35,158 nucleotides of DNA. It comes from Salinisphaera sp002433465. Its GTDB lineage: Bacteria > Pseudomonadota > Gammaproteobacteria > Nevskiales > Salinisphaeraceae. Made by a program: the position numbers and the translations under genes. The notes beneath the pieces are model-generated. The model saw only the letters and a program-made list of their open reading frames with translations. It did not search any database and had not been told where the DNA came from. The stretch lies in contig NZ_APNL01000024.1 of assembly GCF_040361435.1 (NCBI RefSeq), forward strand, positions 1 through 35,158, in the 5' to 3' direction. Positions 21,691 to 29,759 of the stretch are shown here, piece by piece (position 1 is the stretch's first letter; the number at the start of each line of letters is the position of its first letter).

Positions 21691-23745
21691 TTACTTGACC
21701 TTGTCGCCGGGTTTCGCGCCGTCGTCGGGCGAAAGAATATGCGGCGAGTCGCCGGCGGCAAGCACCATGCCTTCGGATACGCCGAAGCGCATCTTGCGCG
21801 GCGCAAGGTTGGCGACCATGACGGTTAGCCGGCCTTCCAGCTGGGACGGGTCGTAGGCCGACTTGATGCCCGCGAAGACCTGCTTCTTGCCGAGTGCACC
21901 CACGTCGAGGGTCAGGCGTAGCAGCTTGTCGGCGCCTTCGACATGGTCGGCGGCCTCGATACGCGCAATGCGCAGGTCCACCTTGGCGAAATCGCCGATC
22001 TCGATGGTATCGCTGTCCACGGCGGGTTCGTCCTTCTTATGCGGTTTGTTGTCTGCGGCTTTCGGTTCGGCTTCGGGCTGAGCCTGCGGTGCGCTCTTGG
22101 CTGCGAGATCTTCCTGGCTGGCTTCGATCATCTTGTCGATGGCCGGCTGTTCCACGCGGCGCAGCAGCGGTTTGAAGCGCTGAATTTCGCCCGAGACGGG
22201 CGTCGCCAGATCGGTCCAGCTCAGCGAATCGACGTTCAGAAATGCTTCGGCGCGTTCGGCTGTTTCTGGCAGCACCGGCTTGAGATAGATCGTGAGCTGG
22301 GCGAACAACGCCAGCGCCGTGGTGCAGATCTGCTGCAGTTCGTCTTCGCGGCCTTCTTCCTTGGCCAGCTGCCAGGGCGCACGCTCGGCGACATAGGCAT
22401 TGGCGTCATCCGCCAAGGCCATGATCTGGCGGATCGCCTGGGCGAAACGGCGCTGTTCGTAATGCTCGGCGATTTCGTCGGCCGCGGTGGCGAAACGCTC
22501 GAACAGCTCGGGCGAATCCAGGGTATCCGCGAGCCGGCCATCGAAGCGCTTGGTAATGAAGGTCGCGCTACGCGAAGCGATATTGACGTACTTGCCGACC
22601 AGATCGGAATTGATACGCGCCCGGAAGTCGTCGAGGTTGAGATCCAGATCCTCGACCTTGCCAGAAAGCTTGGCGGCGAAGTAGTAGCGCAGGAACTCGG
22701 CCGGCATATGGTCGTGCCAGGTGCGCGCCTTGATGAAGGTGCCGCGCGACTTGGACATTTTCTCGCCGTTGACGGTGAGAAAGCCGTGGGCATGAATGCC
22801 CGTGGGCGTGCGATAGCCGGCGCCTTCGAGCATGGCCGGCCAGAACAGCGCATGGAAGTAGACGATGTCCTTGCCGATGAAGTGATACAGCTCGGCCTTG
22901 GAATCCGGCTTGAAGAACGTGTCGAAGTCGAGATCGTCGCGGCGTTTGCACAGATTCGCGAAGCTGGCCATATAGCCGATCGGCGCATCCAGCCACACGT
23001 AGAAGTACTTGTCGTCGGTGCCCGGGATCTTGAAGCCGAAATAGGGCGCATCGCGGGAGATATCCCAGTCCTTGAGGCCGGCCTCGAACCATTCGTCGAG
23101 CTTGCGGGTGACCGCTTCCTGCAGATGATCACTGCGTGTCCAGTCGTGCAGGAACTTCTCGAAGTCCGCGAGCTGAAAGAAATAATGCTCGGAATCGCGC
23201 TCAACCGGCGTGGCACCCGAGAGCACGGACACCGGATTGATCAGCTCGGTGGGCTGATAGGTCGCGCCGCATTTTTCGCAGGCGTCGCCGTACTGATCCG
23301 GCGCGCCGCATTTCGGGCATTCGCCGCGAATGAAGCGGTCCGGCAGAAACATCTGCTTTTCTTCGTCGAAGGCCTGCGAGATGGTGCGACGCGCGATATG
23401 CCCGGCCTTGTCCAGGCGCGTATAGATCTCGCTGGCCAGCTCGCGGTTCTCGTCCGAATGGGTCGAGTGGTAGTTGTCGAAGCCGATCAGAAAATCGTCG
23501 AAGTCGCGCTTGTGTTCGGCGCCGACGTCGGCGATGAGCTGCTCGGGCTCGATGCCCATATCGCGCGCCTTGAGCATGATCGGCGTGCCGTGCGCGTCGT
23601 CGGCACAGACATAGATACAGCGATTGCCGCGCAGCTTCTGGAAGCGCACCCACACATCGGTCTGGATGTATTCCACCAGATGGCCCAGATGGATCGACCC
23701 ATTGGCATAGGGCAGGGCAGAGGTAACGAGAATATCGCGCGCCAT
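21691..23745 (-). CDS. metG: Methionyl-tRNA synthetase
   Basis: The 684-residue class I aminoacyl-tRNA synthetase has the HIGH-type motif as SIHLGHL (17-23), a zinc site with Cys143, Cys146, Cys156 and Cys159 (CPKCGAPDQYGDACEKC) and the KMSKS loop in NGEKMSKSRGTF (about 335). An alpha-helical anticodon domain follows. A Gln/Glu/Lys/Ala-rich linker (about 555-580) leads to a C-terminal EMAP-II/Trbp111-like tRNA-binding domain (from IEIGDFAKVDLRIARIEAAD), which supports dimerisation. Length and single-zinc form are those of E. coli MetG (677). It is divergent from apbC. Confidence 0.98.
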   Translation of the reverse strand: MARDILVTSALPYANGSIHLGHLVEYIQTDVWVRFQKLRGNRCIYVCADDAHGTPIMLKARDMGIEPEQLIADVGAEHKRDFDDFLIGFDNYHSTHSDENRELASEIYTRLDKAGHIARRTISQAFDEEKQMFLPDRFIRGECPKCGAPDQYGDACEKCGATYQPTELINPVSVLSGATPVERDSEHYFFQLADFEKFLHDWTRSDHLQEAVTRKLDEWFEAGLKDWDISRDAPYFGFKIPGTDDKYFYVWLDAPIGYMASFANLCKRRDDLDFDTFFKPDSKAELYHFIGKDIVYFHALFWPAMLEGAGYRTPTGIHAHGFLTVNGEKMSKSRGTFIKARTWHDHMPAEFLRYYFAAKLSGKVEDLDLNLDDFRARINSDLVGKYVNIASRSATFITKRFDGRLADTLDSPELFERFATAADEIAEHYEQRRFAQAIRQIMALADDANAYVAERAPWQLAKEEGREDELQQICTTALALFAQLTIYLKPVLPETAERAEAFLNVDSLSWTDLATPVSGEIQRFKPLLRRVEQPAIDKMIEASQEDLAAKSAPQAQPEAEPKAADNKPHKKDEPAVDSDTIEIGDFAKVDLRIARIEAADHVEGADKLLRLTLDVGALGKKQVFAGIKSAYDPSQLEGRLTVMVANLAPRKMRFGVSEGMVLAAGDSPHILSPDDGAKPGDKVK

Positions 23746-23867
23746 AACAGGCTTTCTTGTCGGCTGTCGAAAGCCCGCCAGTATGCCACAGCCGTGCCCG
23801 GCCAGCCGGGGCAGGCTGCTATCATTGGCGCCGTTTCAATTGACCGAATCAATCCTGGAAGCCCGCC

Positions 23868-24959
23868 ATGAGCGATGCCCTCAAACAGACCGTCGAAACC
23901 GAACTCGGCCGTTTTCATGAGCCTTATCTGGATACCGACCTGATCAGTGCGCGCGCCGTGCGCTCGCTTGAGGTCAAGGGCGAGCGCGTGACGCTCGAAC
24001 TCGATCTGGGCTTTCCCTGCGGCGACTATGGGCAGACGCTGGCCGAACAGGTTCGCGCGATGCTCGAAGCGGTCGACGGCATCGAGCGGGCGGACGTAAC
24101 GGTCGGGTTTTCGGTGGCCGCACGCGCGGTGCAGCCGTCGCTCAAGCGTGTCGAAGGCGTGCGTAACATCATCGCCGTGGCTTCGGCCAAGGGCGGTGTC
24201 GGCAAGTCGACGGTCGCGGCGAACCTCGCGCTGGCACTCAAGGCCGACGGCGCCTCGGTCGGCCTGCTCGACGCCGATATCTACGGCCCCAGCCAGCCGC
24301 GACTGATGGGGATCGAAGGCCGTGCCCAGGCCAAGGACGGCAAGATGCTGCTGCCCATGGAGGCGCACGGCATGCAGACCATGTCGATCGGCTATCTCAT
24401 CGAAAAGGATTCACCGGCCATCCTGCGTGGACCCATGGTGACTTCGGCGCTGCAGCAGATGCTGTTCCAGACCGCCTGGGACGATCTCGACTATCTCATC
24501 ATCGATCTGCCGCCGGGTACCGGCGATATCCAGCTTACGCTGGCGCAGAAAGTGCCGGTCTCGGGCGCGGTGGTGGTGACCACCCCGCAGGATCTGGCCC
24601 TGATCGATGCCCGCAAGGGCGTGGAGATGTTCAACAAGGTGAATGTGCCGGTGCTGGGCATCGTGGAGAACATGAGTACCCACATCTGCTCGAACTGTGG
24701 CCATGAAGAAGCGATCTTCGGTGCCCACGGCGGCCAGACGCTGGCGGATGAATACGATGTCGGTCTGCTGGGCGAGCTGCCGTTGGATATTTCGATTCGC
24801 GAAAACGCCGATGCCGGCCATCCCAGCGTGGTCGCTGATCCGCAGGGCAATATCGCCAGCGCCTATTTCGATATGGCACGGCGTACCGCGGCGCGCCTGT
24901 CGCAGCAGAAGAAGGACTACGCCAGCAAGTTCCCGAATATCAAGGTGGAAAGTACCTAG
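23868..24959 (+). CDS. apbC: Iron-sulfur cluster carrier ATPase (Mrp/ApbC)
   Basis: The 363-residue P-loop protein binds and transfers [4Fe-4S] clusters. An N-terminal MIP18/DUF59-like domain (about 5-85) precedes the deviant Walker A SAKGGVGKST (107-116), a switch region with DADIYGPSQP, and DLPPGTGDIQLTL. The Cys-x2-Cys pair Cys274/Cys277 (ICSNCGHEE) bridges the cluster in the dimer. The ATG has GGAAG upstream. It is divergent from metG over 122 bases, the same pairing as in pseudomonads. Its TAG stop is part of a CTAG that borders the MITE-like element at 24956. Confidence 0.95.
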   Translation: MSDALKQTVETELGRFHEPYLDTDLISARAVRSLEVKGERVTLELDLGFPCGDYGQTLAEQVRAMLEAVDGIERADVTVGFSVAARAVQPSLKRVEGVRNIIAVASAKGGVGKSTVAANLALALKADGASVGLLDADIYGPSQPRLMGIEGRAQAKDGKMLLPMEAHGMQTMSIGYLIEKDSPAILRGPMVTSALQQMLFQTAWDDLDYLIIDLPPGTGDIQLTLAQKVPVSGAVVVTTPQDLALIDARKGVEMFNKVNVPVLGIVENMSTHICSNCGHEEAIFGAHGGQTLADEYDVGLLGELPLDISIRENADAGHPSVVADPQGNIASAYFDMARRTAARLSQQKKDYASKFPNIKVEST

Positions 24960-25238
24960 GGAAGCTCTGCACGACCTCTCGCGGGTCGCGTTCGAGTCCT
25001 CACAGACGGTGCGGCAAGGCGCCCAAGCGCAGCGCCTGCCTCATCGGCAGGTCAAGCTTGGCAACGAAGCCGCGGCGTCTGTGAGGCCGAACCCCTTCGG
25101 GGCCGCCGGCTTTGCGCGCGCCTGGTCGGCGTCGAGGCAGACGCACCGTGCAACCAGCACGCTACGCCTACCTCTGTCTGCCAGCCACGCGCAAAGCACA
25201 CCGGCGCGACCGTGACAGGTTGTGCAGAGCGTCCCTAG
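24956..25238. mobile_element. MITE-like element with 34-base terminal inverted repeats and CTAG at both ends
   Basis: The left end reads CTAGGGAAGCTCTGCACG and continues ACCT..TC..GGGTCGCG; the right end read inward reads CTAGGGACGCTCTGCACA and continues ACCT..TC..GGTCGCG. Over about 34 bases there are four mismatches and one gap. The interior (about 200 bases) is GC-rich, hairpin-prone (CCTGCC-tcatc-GGCAGG; CCCC-ttc-GGGG) and has no gene. If CTAG is the duplicated target, the ends GGGA(A/C)GCTCTGCAC with a YTAR target resemble IS5-group transposons, whose transposase could have moved it. The two CTAGs supply the stop codons of apbC and of the LysR gene. Confidence 0.8.
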
Positions 25239-26137
25239 CTGCGCAGGGCCCGAAAGGCATCGACCACGTGCTGGGCCAGGGCCTTGCCGGCATCCGAACA
25301 ATGCGCGCCGAATACGAGCGCGGTATGGGTATCGATCAGCGGCGGTAGCTGCGGTTCGTCCAGAATCTCCAGATCCGCCGAATCGACCAGCGGGCGCGGG
25401 AACGGGGCGATTGCCAGATCGGCGAGCACGGCGGCACGCTGGCCGGCGCTGTGATCGCTGCTGTAGGCCACGCGATAGCGTCGGCCGGCCCGGTCCAGCG
25501 CATCGATCGCGCTGGCACGCCATGCACAGCCAGGCTCGGCCAGGGCGACCGGTAGCGGTTCGCGCAGCTTCGCGCTGCCGCCGCGACGTGCGGCCCAGAC
25601 CAGCGGCTCGGTATGCACGATTTCGCCGCGTTCGATGTCGACCTCCCGGCTGCCGACGGTGACCAGTGCGAAGTCGATTTGCTCGGCGTCGAGGCGCTCG
25701 AGAATCACGCGGCTGGTGCCGGTGACCACATCCACCTGCACCGCGGGGTTGGAACGTGCGAAGGCCGTCAGCACCCGCGGCAGAATACGTCCGCCTACGT
25801 CGTCCGGCGTGCCCACGCGGACCGTGCCGTCGAGCGCGGGGGCGAGAAAACAGGCGACCGCCTCGGCATTGAGCGCGAGCAGCTGGCGTGCATAGCGCAG
25901 CAGCAGTTCGCCGTGTTCGGTGAGTTGCACCCGGCGCGCCTCGCGCACGAACAGGCGCTTGTCGAGCGTGGCCTCCAACCCCTTGATCTGCATGCTCAAC
26001 GCCGAAGGCGTACGAAACACGGCCTTGGCGGCACGCGTAAAGCTGCCGTGCTCGGCGATGGCCACGAAGCTGCGCAGAACTTCGGTATCCAGCAATCGCT
26101 CGGTGGCATTGCCGCTATTTGCTGGGAGTCCGGTCAT
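25235..26137 (-). CDS. LysR-family transcriptional regulator
   Basis: The 300-residue protein has an N-terminal winged HTH (about 17-76: LRSFVAIAEHGSFTRAAKAV, then SALSMQIKGLEATLDKRLFV) and a LysR-type effector domain (about 100-295). The effector domain opens TVRVGTPDDVGGRILPRVLTAF, resembling regulators of the 'PecT/LrhA-like' subgroup, where this GxPDD segment is frequent. The effector is unknown. It is divergent from the DUF1127 gene, with a T-N11-A type palindrome 5 bases upstream of its start codon. Its TAG stop falls in the right-hand CTAG of the MITE-like element. Confidence 0.92.
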   Translation of the reverse strand: MTGLPANSGNATERLLDTEVLRSFVAIAEHGSFTRAAKAVFRTPSALSMQIKGLEATLDKRLFVREARRVQLTEHGELLLRYARQLLALNAEAVACFLAPALDGTVRVGTPDDVGGRILPRVLTAFARSNPAVQVDVVTGTSRVILERLDAEQIDFALVTVGSREVDIERGEIVHTEPLVWAARRGGSAKLREPLPVALAEPGCAWRASAIDALDRAGRRYRVAYSSDHSAGQRAAVLADLAIAPFPRPLVDSADLEILDEPQLPPLIDTHTALVFGAHCSDAGKALAQHVVDAFRALRS

Positions 26138-26141
26138 GGCG

Positions 26142-26168
26142 TAAGCGTTAAAATAATTTGAACGCTTA
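26142..26168. promoter_or_regulatory. LysR-type operator between lysR-family gene and DUF1127 gene
   Basis: TAAGCGTT and AACGCTTA form a perfect 8-base inverted repeat around 11 mostly A/T bases (AAAATAATTTG), which includes the T-N11-A pattern typical of LysR-type binding sites. Its position in the divergent gap, immediately upstream of the regulator, suggests autorepression and control of the small gene opposite. Confidence 0.6.
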
Positions 26169-26256
26169 GTATAGATCTTTTCGCTGGATTGAATAGTGGG
26201 GCGCTTCCATGCTGATTGCCTCTACCGAACGTCGATCAATCAGCGGGAGATATCTC

Positions 26257-26550
26257 ATGTATCAATCAAGCAAGGAACAACGCCGCAAATCGCGGCGCGA
26301 ATCGCCACCGTTGAGTCCGCAGGTGGCGCGGCTCTATATGCCGGCCATGCCGCCGCTGTGGCTGTTCGCGGGTATTGCGCGGGTGCTGCAGCGCTGGAAA
26401 AAGCGGCGTGCTATCAAGGCGCTGCTCAAGCGCGACGACCATATGCTCCAGGATCTGGGCTATAGCCGTGGCGAGCTGCGGCGCGAGCTCGACGAACCCG
26501 GAATGCGGGCGTGCGCCCGCGCCAACGCCAGCCGGACCGTTGACGGGTGA
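26257..26550 (+). CDS. DUF1127 (YjiS-like) small protein
   Basis: The 97-residue basic protein ends in a DUF1127 domain: LWLFAGIARVLQRWKKRRAI followed by KALLKRDDHMLQDLGYSRGE and LRRELDEPG (about 43-90). The RRAI..LL..DD.ML.DLG...GE pattern is diagnostic. Short Arg-rich DUF1127 proteins have been linked to RNA-based regulation and to phosphate or carbon metabolism in alphaproteobacteria; nothing can be inferred for this one. The start at 26257 is supported by GGGAGA at 26245-26250. It is divergent from the LysR gene and may be its target. Confidence 0.8.
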   Translation: MYQSSKEQRRKSRRESPPLSPQVARLYMPAMPPLWLFAGIARVLQRWKKRRAIKALLKRDDHMLQDLGYSRGELRRELDEPGMRACARANASRTVDG

Positions 26551-26576
26551 TCTCGAAGAGCACGTCTATTGCTGCA

Positions 26577-26601
26577 GCGGCCCGGCGATGATCCGGGCCG
26601 C
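26577..26601. terminator. Bidirectional GC hairpin between convergent genes
   Basis: GCGGCCCGG-cgatgat-CCGGGCCGC is a perfect 9-bp stem between the ends of the DUF1127 gene (26550) and the oxidoreductase gene (26613). There is no T tract on either side, so termination activity is uncertain. Confidence 0.45.
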
Positions 26602-26612
26602 CGCAGACCCGC

Positions 26613-27620
26613 TCAGGCGTTGCGGGCCTCGTCGGCGATATCGATCACGATCTTGCCGACGGCCGCGCCCGCTTCCAGATGCGAATGGGCGGCGGCGATA
26701 TCGCCGAGGGTGAAACGACGCTCGTCGAGCAGGGGCTTGAGCTGATCGGTGGCCGCAAGTGCGGCGGCTTTGGTCAGAATCTCGCCGTGATGCTGCGGAT
26801 GCACGCCGTGCAACATGCTGGTGAGCATGAAGATGGTATGCAGCGTGAGGCTCTTGGTATGCATGGGCGTGAGGTCGGCCTCGTACTGCGACACGATGGT
26901 CGCGACCTGGCCATTGACCCGTGCGCCCGCAAACGACGTGGCGATATCTGAGCCGCCGGTGGCATCGAAGACCACGTCGAAACCACGGCCCGAGGTCAGG
27001 CGCTGCACATAATCTTCGACGCTTTCCTCGCGATAGTTGATGGTTTCGTCGGCGCCCATGCGGCGTGCGATATCGGCCTTGGCGGCAGACGAAATGGTGG
27101 CAGCCACACGTGCGCCCTGGGCCTTGGCCAGCTGGATGGCGATATGCCCCACGCCGCCCGCGCCGCCGTGGATGAGCACATGATCGCCCGGCGCGATCCG
27201 GGTGCGGTCGACCATCGCTTCCCAGGCGGTGATCGACACCAGCGGCAGGGCCGCGGTTTCGCGCCAGTCCAGAGCCTCCGGCTTGAAGGCCATGAAGTCG
27301 GCATCGACGGCGATATATTCGCCGTAGGCGCCGCCGCGCCCGCGCAGACCGCCCGCGCAGCCATAGACCGCATCGCCTTTCTTGAAGCGGGTGATGCCTT
27401 CGCCGACAGCTTCGACCACGCCGGCCACGTCACAGCCGAGCACGCCCGGCAGTTCCGGCGCGATCGGCGGCCCGGCGGCGCGTAGTTTGGTATCGACCGG
27501 GTTCACGCTGGAGGCGATCTGGCGTACCAGCAGCTGGCCCGGGCCGGGTGTCGGCGTGTCGATCTCGGCGGCTTCGAACACGTCGGGGGCGCCGAATTCG
27601 CGAATGAGCTGAACCTGCAT
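26613..27620 (-). CDS. Quinone-oxidoreductase-like MDR family enzyme (zinc-independent)
   Basis: The 335-residue medium-chain dehydrogenase/reductase opens MQVQLIREFGAPDVFE. The N-terminal GroES-like catalytic domain has SSVNPVDTKLRAAGPP and PELPGVLGCDVAGVVEAVGE. The NADPH-binding Rossmann fold carries VLIHGGAGGVGHIAIQLAKAQGARV. The Cys/His ligands of zinc alcohol dehydrogenases are missing, so it belongs with QOR/zeta-crystallin-like enone or quinone reductases. The start at 27620 has AGGAG five bases upstream. It is divergent from dcd across 137 bases. Confidence 0.92.
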   Translation of the reverse strand: MQVQLIREFGAPDVFEAAEIDTPTPGPGQLLVRQIASSVNPVDTKLRAAGPPIAPELPGVLGCDVAGVVEAVGEGITRFKKGDAVYGCAGGLRGRGGAYGEYIAVDADFMAFKPEALDWRETAALPLVSITAWEAMVDRTRIAPGDHVLIHGGAGGVGHIAIQLAKAQGARVAATISSAAKADIARRMGADETINYREESVEDYVQRLTSGRGFDVVFDATGGSDIATSFAGARVNGQVATIVSQYEADLTPMHTKSLTLHTIFMLTSMLHGVHPQHHGEILTKAAALAATDQLKPLLDERRFTLGDIAAAHSHLEAGAAVGKIVIDIADEARNA

Positions 27621-27757
27621 ATGGGCTCCTGAAAGCGATTGAATCATTGTCGATGCAACGATACGCCATCATGGCGCCTGACTCAGCCCGGGACGTAGGC
27701 GCGTCGGGGCGCAAGGCGCTAAACTGCGCGCTTTGCCCGCCGCGCAGAGTCGAGTCG

Positions 27758-28324
27758 ATGAGTATCAAATCCGATAAGTGGATCCGCCGCATGGCCGCCG
27801 AGCACGGCATGATCGAGCCGTTCGAGCCGGGCCAGGTCAAGGAAAACGAGACCGGACGGATCGTGTCCTACGGCGTCTCCAGCTACGGCTACGACGTGCG
27901 CTGCTCGCCGCATTTCAAGATATTCACCAACATCAATACGGCGGTGGTGGATCCGAAAGCCTTCGACGAGAAGAGCTTTCAGGATTTCGAGGGCGATACC
28001 TGCATCATTCCGCCCAACTCCTTTGCGCTGGCCTCGACGGTGGAATATTTCCGTATTCCGCGCAGCGTGCTCACGATCTGTCTGGGCAAGTCGACCTATG
28101 CCCGCTGCGGCATTATCGTCAACGTGACGCCGCTGGAGCCGGAATGGGAAGGCCACGTCACCCTGGAGTTTTCCAACACCACCACGCTGCCAGCCAAGAT
28201 ATACGCCAACGAAGGCGTGGCCCAGATGCTGTTTCTGGAATCGGACGAAGTCTGTGAGACGTCCTACAAGGATCGCGGCGGCAAGTACCAGGGCCAGCGC
28301 GGCGTTACTCTGCCGCGCACCTGA
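27758..28324 (+). CDS. dcd: dCTP deaminase
   Basis: The 188-residue homotrimeric enzyme converts dCTP to dUTP, the main source of dUMP for thymidylate in enterobacteria-type pathways. Motifs: SSYGYDVRCSPHFKIF, GKSTYARCGIIVNVTPLEPE then WEGHVTLEFSNTT containing the catalytic Glu, and the C-terminal lid KYQGQRGVTLPR. Length equals the typical 188-193. The open frame reaches back to 27647, but the family start MSIKSDKWIRRMA is at 27758. The ribosome binding site is weak (GAG). Confidence 0.97.
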   Translation: MSIKSDKWIRRMAAEHGMIEPFEPGQVKENETGRIVSYGVSSYGYDVRCSPHFKIFTNINTAVVDPKAFDEKSFQDFEGDTCIIPPNSFALASTVEYFRIPRSVLTICLGKSTYARCGIIVNVTPLEPEWEGHVTLEFSNTTTLPAKIYANEGVAQMLFLESDEVCETSYKDRGGKYQGQRGVTLPRT

Positions 28325-28339
28325 GCGTACGCGCCGGTA

Positions 28340-29098
28340 CTAGCGTTCGAGCGCGGTGAGCTGCATGCGAAAGACGCCGGTCTTGGGTTTTTCGTGCTCG
28401 ACCTGCACCGGAATCCAGTCAGCGTTGCGTGCCAGCCAGAAGCGCAGGCCGCGCTTGGGGTCGTCCACGCGTTCGATCTTGAGCGTGTCGTAGCGCCCGG
28501 CCGGGGTCTTGATACGGCCGCCGTCGCTGGCGCGCAGGCGATAGGTTTTCTGTTTCTTTTCGTCGATCAGGGCGAAATCGCGCTCGCCGGCGGTATCCGG
28601 ATTCGCGGCGGCCGCGACCCAGCGGCGGGCGGCGAACTGGATTGAAAGCGGATCGAAGGCGCTATCGCCCAGGGCCATGGTCTTGCTCTCGCCGGCTTCG
28701 CTGCGATAGGTGACTTCGTGCTGCGACCAGTCGAATTCCAGGCTGTAGCTGTCCTCGGCGTTGCCTTCCATATGATGGGAAAAGCGCTGCGGCCGCACGG
28801 TGCCGTCTTCGATACAGAAACGGCTTTCGTCGATGACCTGACCGACGAATACGCGCACGACGGCATTCGGGTTGGCTTCGCCCCGGAACACGTAGCAGTC
28901 GTCGCCGTCGCGGGTGAGCGAAAAACGTGTGGTGCCCAGCGCGACGGCACCGCGCTTGACCTTGAACTGGGCATCGAAGGTTTGCATGACATCGGCTCCG
29001 GCAACGGGGGAAACAAACAGGGCGGTCAGCAGCAGACACAGCGCCAGGCCACGTCTGCGGCAGCGATCAGGTAACGGCGAGCCGGTCGTATTGGTCAT
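28340..29098 (-). CDS. DUF3108 domain-containing exported protein
   Basis: The 252-residue protein has an N-terminal basic stretch and a hydrophobic signal segment (LALCLLLTALFVSPVAGA, about 18-35, cleavage after AGA), then a DUF3108 domain: FDAQFKVKRGAVALGTTRFS, SHHMEGNAEDSYSLEFDWSQ, GDSAFDPLSIQFAARRWVAA and RFWLARNADWIPVQVEHEKP. Function of the family is unknown; it is likely periplasmic. The start at 29098 overlaps purN by 32 bases and has AGGAAG about nine bases upstream. Its position after purM-purN is conserved in many gammaproteobacteria. Confidence 0.88.
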   Translation of the reverse strand: MTNTTGSPLPDRCRRRGLALCLLLTALFVSPVAGADVMQTFDAQFKVKRGAVALGTTRFSLTRDGDDCYVFRGEANPNAVVRVFVGQVIDESRFCIEDGTVRPQRFSHHMEGNAEDSYSLEFDWSQHEVTYRSEAGESKTMALGDSAFDPLSIQFAARRWVAAAANPDTAGERDFALIDEKKQKTYRLRASDGGRIKTPAGRYDTLKIERVDDPKRGLRFWLARNADWIPVQVEHEKPKTGVFRMQLTALER

Positions 29099-29759
29099 GG
29101 GGGCAGTCTTCCTGCAGGCGCTGGTCACGCCAGACCACGCCGTCCTTGAAAAACACGCGCCCGGCAACGAGTTCGGCGAGTACGGCCGGGTAGAGCCGCT
29201 GCTCGACTTCGGTCATGACCCGCTCGGCCAGGGTTTCGGGGGTGTCGTCGGCGGCGACGGCAATACTGCCCTGGCGGATGGTCGGGCCGTCGTCCAGGTC
29301 GGGCGTGACGAAATGTACGCTCGCGCCGTGGCGGGCGTCCCCGTTCGACAACGCGCGCTCGTGGGTGTTCAACCCTTTGTAGCGCGGCAGCAGCGACGGA
29401 TGGATATTGATCAGCTTCGCTTCGAAGCGTTCCACGAACGCCTGACTGAGAATACGCATGAAGCCGGCCAGTACCACCCAGTCCGGGCGGGCCGCGGCGA
29501 TGCGGGCCGCCAGCGCGCGGTCGAAATCCTCGCGGTGCTTGAAGCCGCCGGCTTCGATGCATACGCAGTTGAGCCCGGCCAGCCGTGCGATCTGCATGCC
29601 CGGCGCGTCGGCGCGGTTGCTGATCACCAGCGCGATCTCGGCGGCGAGTTCGCCGGCCTCGATCGCCTGAATGATCGCCTCCAGATTGCGTCCGCGTCCG
29701 GAGATCACCACCACCAGGCGCGGGGTGTGCTTGCCGCTGTTCTCGGTTCGACTACTCAA
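29067..29759 (-). CDS. purN: Phosphoribosylglycinamide formyltransferase
   Basis: The 230-residue enzyme transfers a formyl group from 10-formyl-THF to GAR, step 3 of purine synthesis. Motifs: LVVVISGRGRNLEAIIQAIE at the start, LAGFMRILSQAFVERF, the catalytic Asn-x-His in INIHPSLLPRYKGLNTHERA, and the catalytic Asp in HFVTPDLDDGPTI. The start is a TTG at 29757-29759 overlapping the purM TGA by four bases (TTGA); no in-frame ATG precedes the conserved LVVVISGRG. The long open frame upstream of it is an artefact of antisense-free GC-rich sequence over purM. Confidence 0.95.
   Translation of the reverse strand: MSSRTENSGKHTPRLVVVISGRGRNLEAIIQAIEAGELAAEIALVISNRADAPGMQIARLAGLNCVCIEAGGFKHREDFDRALAARIAAARPDWVVLAGFMRILSQAFVERFEAKLINIHPSLLPRYKGLNTHERALSNGDARHGASVHFVTPDLDDGPTIRQGSIAVAADDTPETLAERVMTEVEQRLYPAVLAELVAGRVFFKDGVVWRDQRLQEDCPHDQYDRLAVT

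Noticed and set aside
21943..23871. 642-codon plus-strand frame opposite metG
   Set aside because: Pure antisense shadow of metG, which carries all catalytic motifs.
24960..25234. Possible structured non-coding RNA between apbC and the LysR gene
   Set aside because: The hairpins are explained by a transposable element with long inverted ends; no promoter is seen for an independent RNA.
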